From Planctomycetaceae bacterium (GTDB lineage: Bacteria; Planctomycetota; Planctomycetia; Planctomycetales; Planctomycetaceae), in NCBI GenBank assembly GCA_016795125.1, contig JAEUIG010000407.1, positions 1-6,782 on the forward strand: a DNA stretch of 6,782 nucleotides, given 5' to 3'. Both the position numbers and the translations under genes were made by a program. Below the pieces are notes generated by a model. It did no database searches and was not told where the DNA came from. It was given only the letters and a program-made list of their open reading frames with translations. Each line of letters begins with the position of its first letter. Positions within the stretch are counted from its first letter, which is position 1. Shown in pieces: positions 6,533 through 6,782 of the stretch.

Positions 6533-6782
6533 ATGCGTTGTTCAGTGCGACTCGTCATGTGCGGCGCCTTCGTCATTGCCAATGGCTCCGCACTGTGCGC
6601 TCAGGACTCTCTGCCCCAGCCCGATCCCCCCTTCCAGGGCAAGGTCGGCGCGACGCTCAAGGACTCCCTGCCGAGCTATCCGCTGCCTGTCAAAGCAACC
6701 GCCGGAGCGCCGAATGTTCTGATCATTCTGCTCGACGACGTCGGTTTCGGAATGAGTTCGACGTTCGGCGGACCGGTGCCCA
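6533..6782 (+). CDS. Arylsulfatase-family protein, N-terminal part (runs off the window)
   Basis: The first 83 codons are visible. Residues 1-23 form an export signal: Arg2 and Arg6, a hydrophobic stretch at 7-16, and likely cleavage after ALCA. Cys22 is not in a proper lipobox, so a lipoprotein is unlikely. Residues 60-75, PNVLIILLDDVGFGMS, are the first conserved block of type I sulfatases. Its two aspartates (68-69) are calcium ligands, and STFGGPVP follows as in arylsulfatases. The preceding FQGKVGATLKDSLPSYP segment is typical of a large (~750-800 residue) environmental arylsulfatase group. The catalytic C/S-x-P-x-R that is converted to formylglycine would lie beyond the edge, so activity and substrate cannot be judged. 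It starts 52 bp after the fusion gene on the same strand, so co-transcription is likely. Confidence 0.88.
   Translation, partial: MRCSVRLVMCGAFVIANGSALCAQDSLPQPDPPFQGKVGATLKDSLPSYPLPVKATAGAPNVLIILLDDVGFGMSSTFGGPVP

Noticed and set aside
4537..6582. 681-residue open frame on the - strand opposite the MBL-DUF1254 gene
   Set aside because: It is an antisense shadow of a GC-rich gene. It shows no domain, and the + strand frame has clear catalytic motifs, a Shine-Dalgarno and a signal peptide.

Overview
The window is GC-rich DNA of ordinary bacterial chromosomal type. Its best taxonomic fit is a Planctomycetota-like bacterium, with moderate confidence. The reasons are a Bacillus/Wolinella-type (single cytochrome b) succinate dehydrogenase in the order C-A-B, a secreted-sulfatase gene, mostly weak or absent Shine-Dalgarno sequences, and short repeat arrays of the TAATCGG/TTGTCGG type in a spacer. 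No 16S or other phylogenetic marker is present, so this placement is inference.

Layout. Positions 1-665 hold the 3' part of a membrane cytochrome b subunit (sdhC), 743-2677 the flavoprotein sdhA, and 2813-3577 the iron-sulfur subunit sdhB. All three are on the + strand and form the succinate:quinone oxidoreductase (complex II) that links the TCA cycle to the membrane quinone pool. The sdhC-sdhA spacer carries a GC-rich hairpin. The sdhA-sdhB spacer is almost entirely a 133-bp element of two inverted arrays of a 7-bp repeat, beginning at the base after the sdhA stop and ending two bases before the sdhB GTG start. Convergent to sdhB is a small free-standing histidine phosphotransfer (HPt) gene on the - strand (3611-3997 or 3611-4048). 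A short hairpin over its stop codon lies between the two 3' ends.

A complete tRNA-Val(GAC) gene lies at 4175-4248 behind a recognisable -35/-10 promoter. About 300 bases without a convincing gene follow. Positions 4552-6480 encode a predicted exported 642-residue protein that joins a subclass-B3-like metallo-beta-lactamase-fold module, with all six metal ligands present, to a complete DUF1254/DUF1214 module. After 52 bases the window ends inside the start of an exported arylsulfatase-family gene (6533 to the edge), probably in the same transcription unit.

Most of the window is housekeeping. I see no CRISPR array, insertion sequence, phage gene or evident new defence system. The parts most worth a second look are the MBL-DUF1254 fusion beside a sulfatase and the inverted heptamer arrays splitting the sdhA-sdhB pair.
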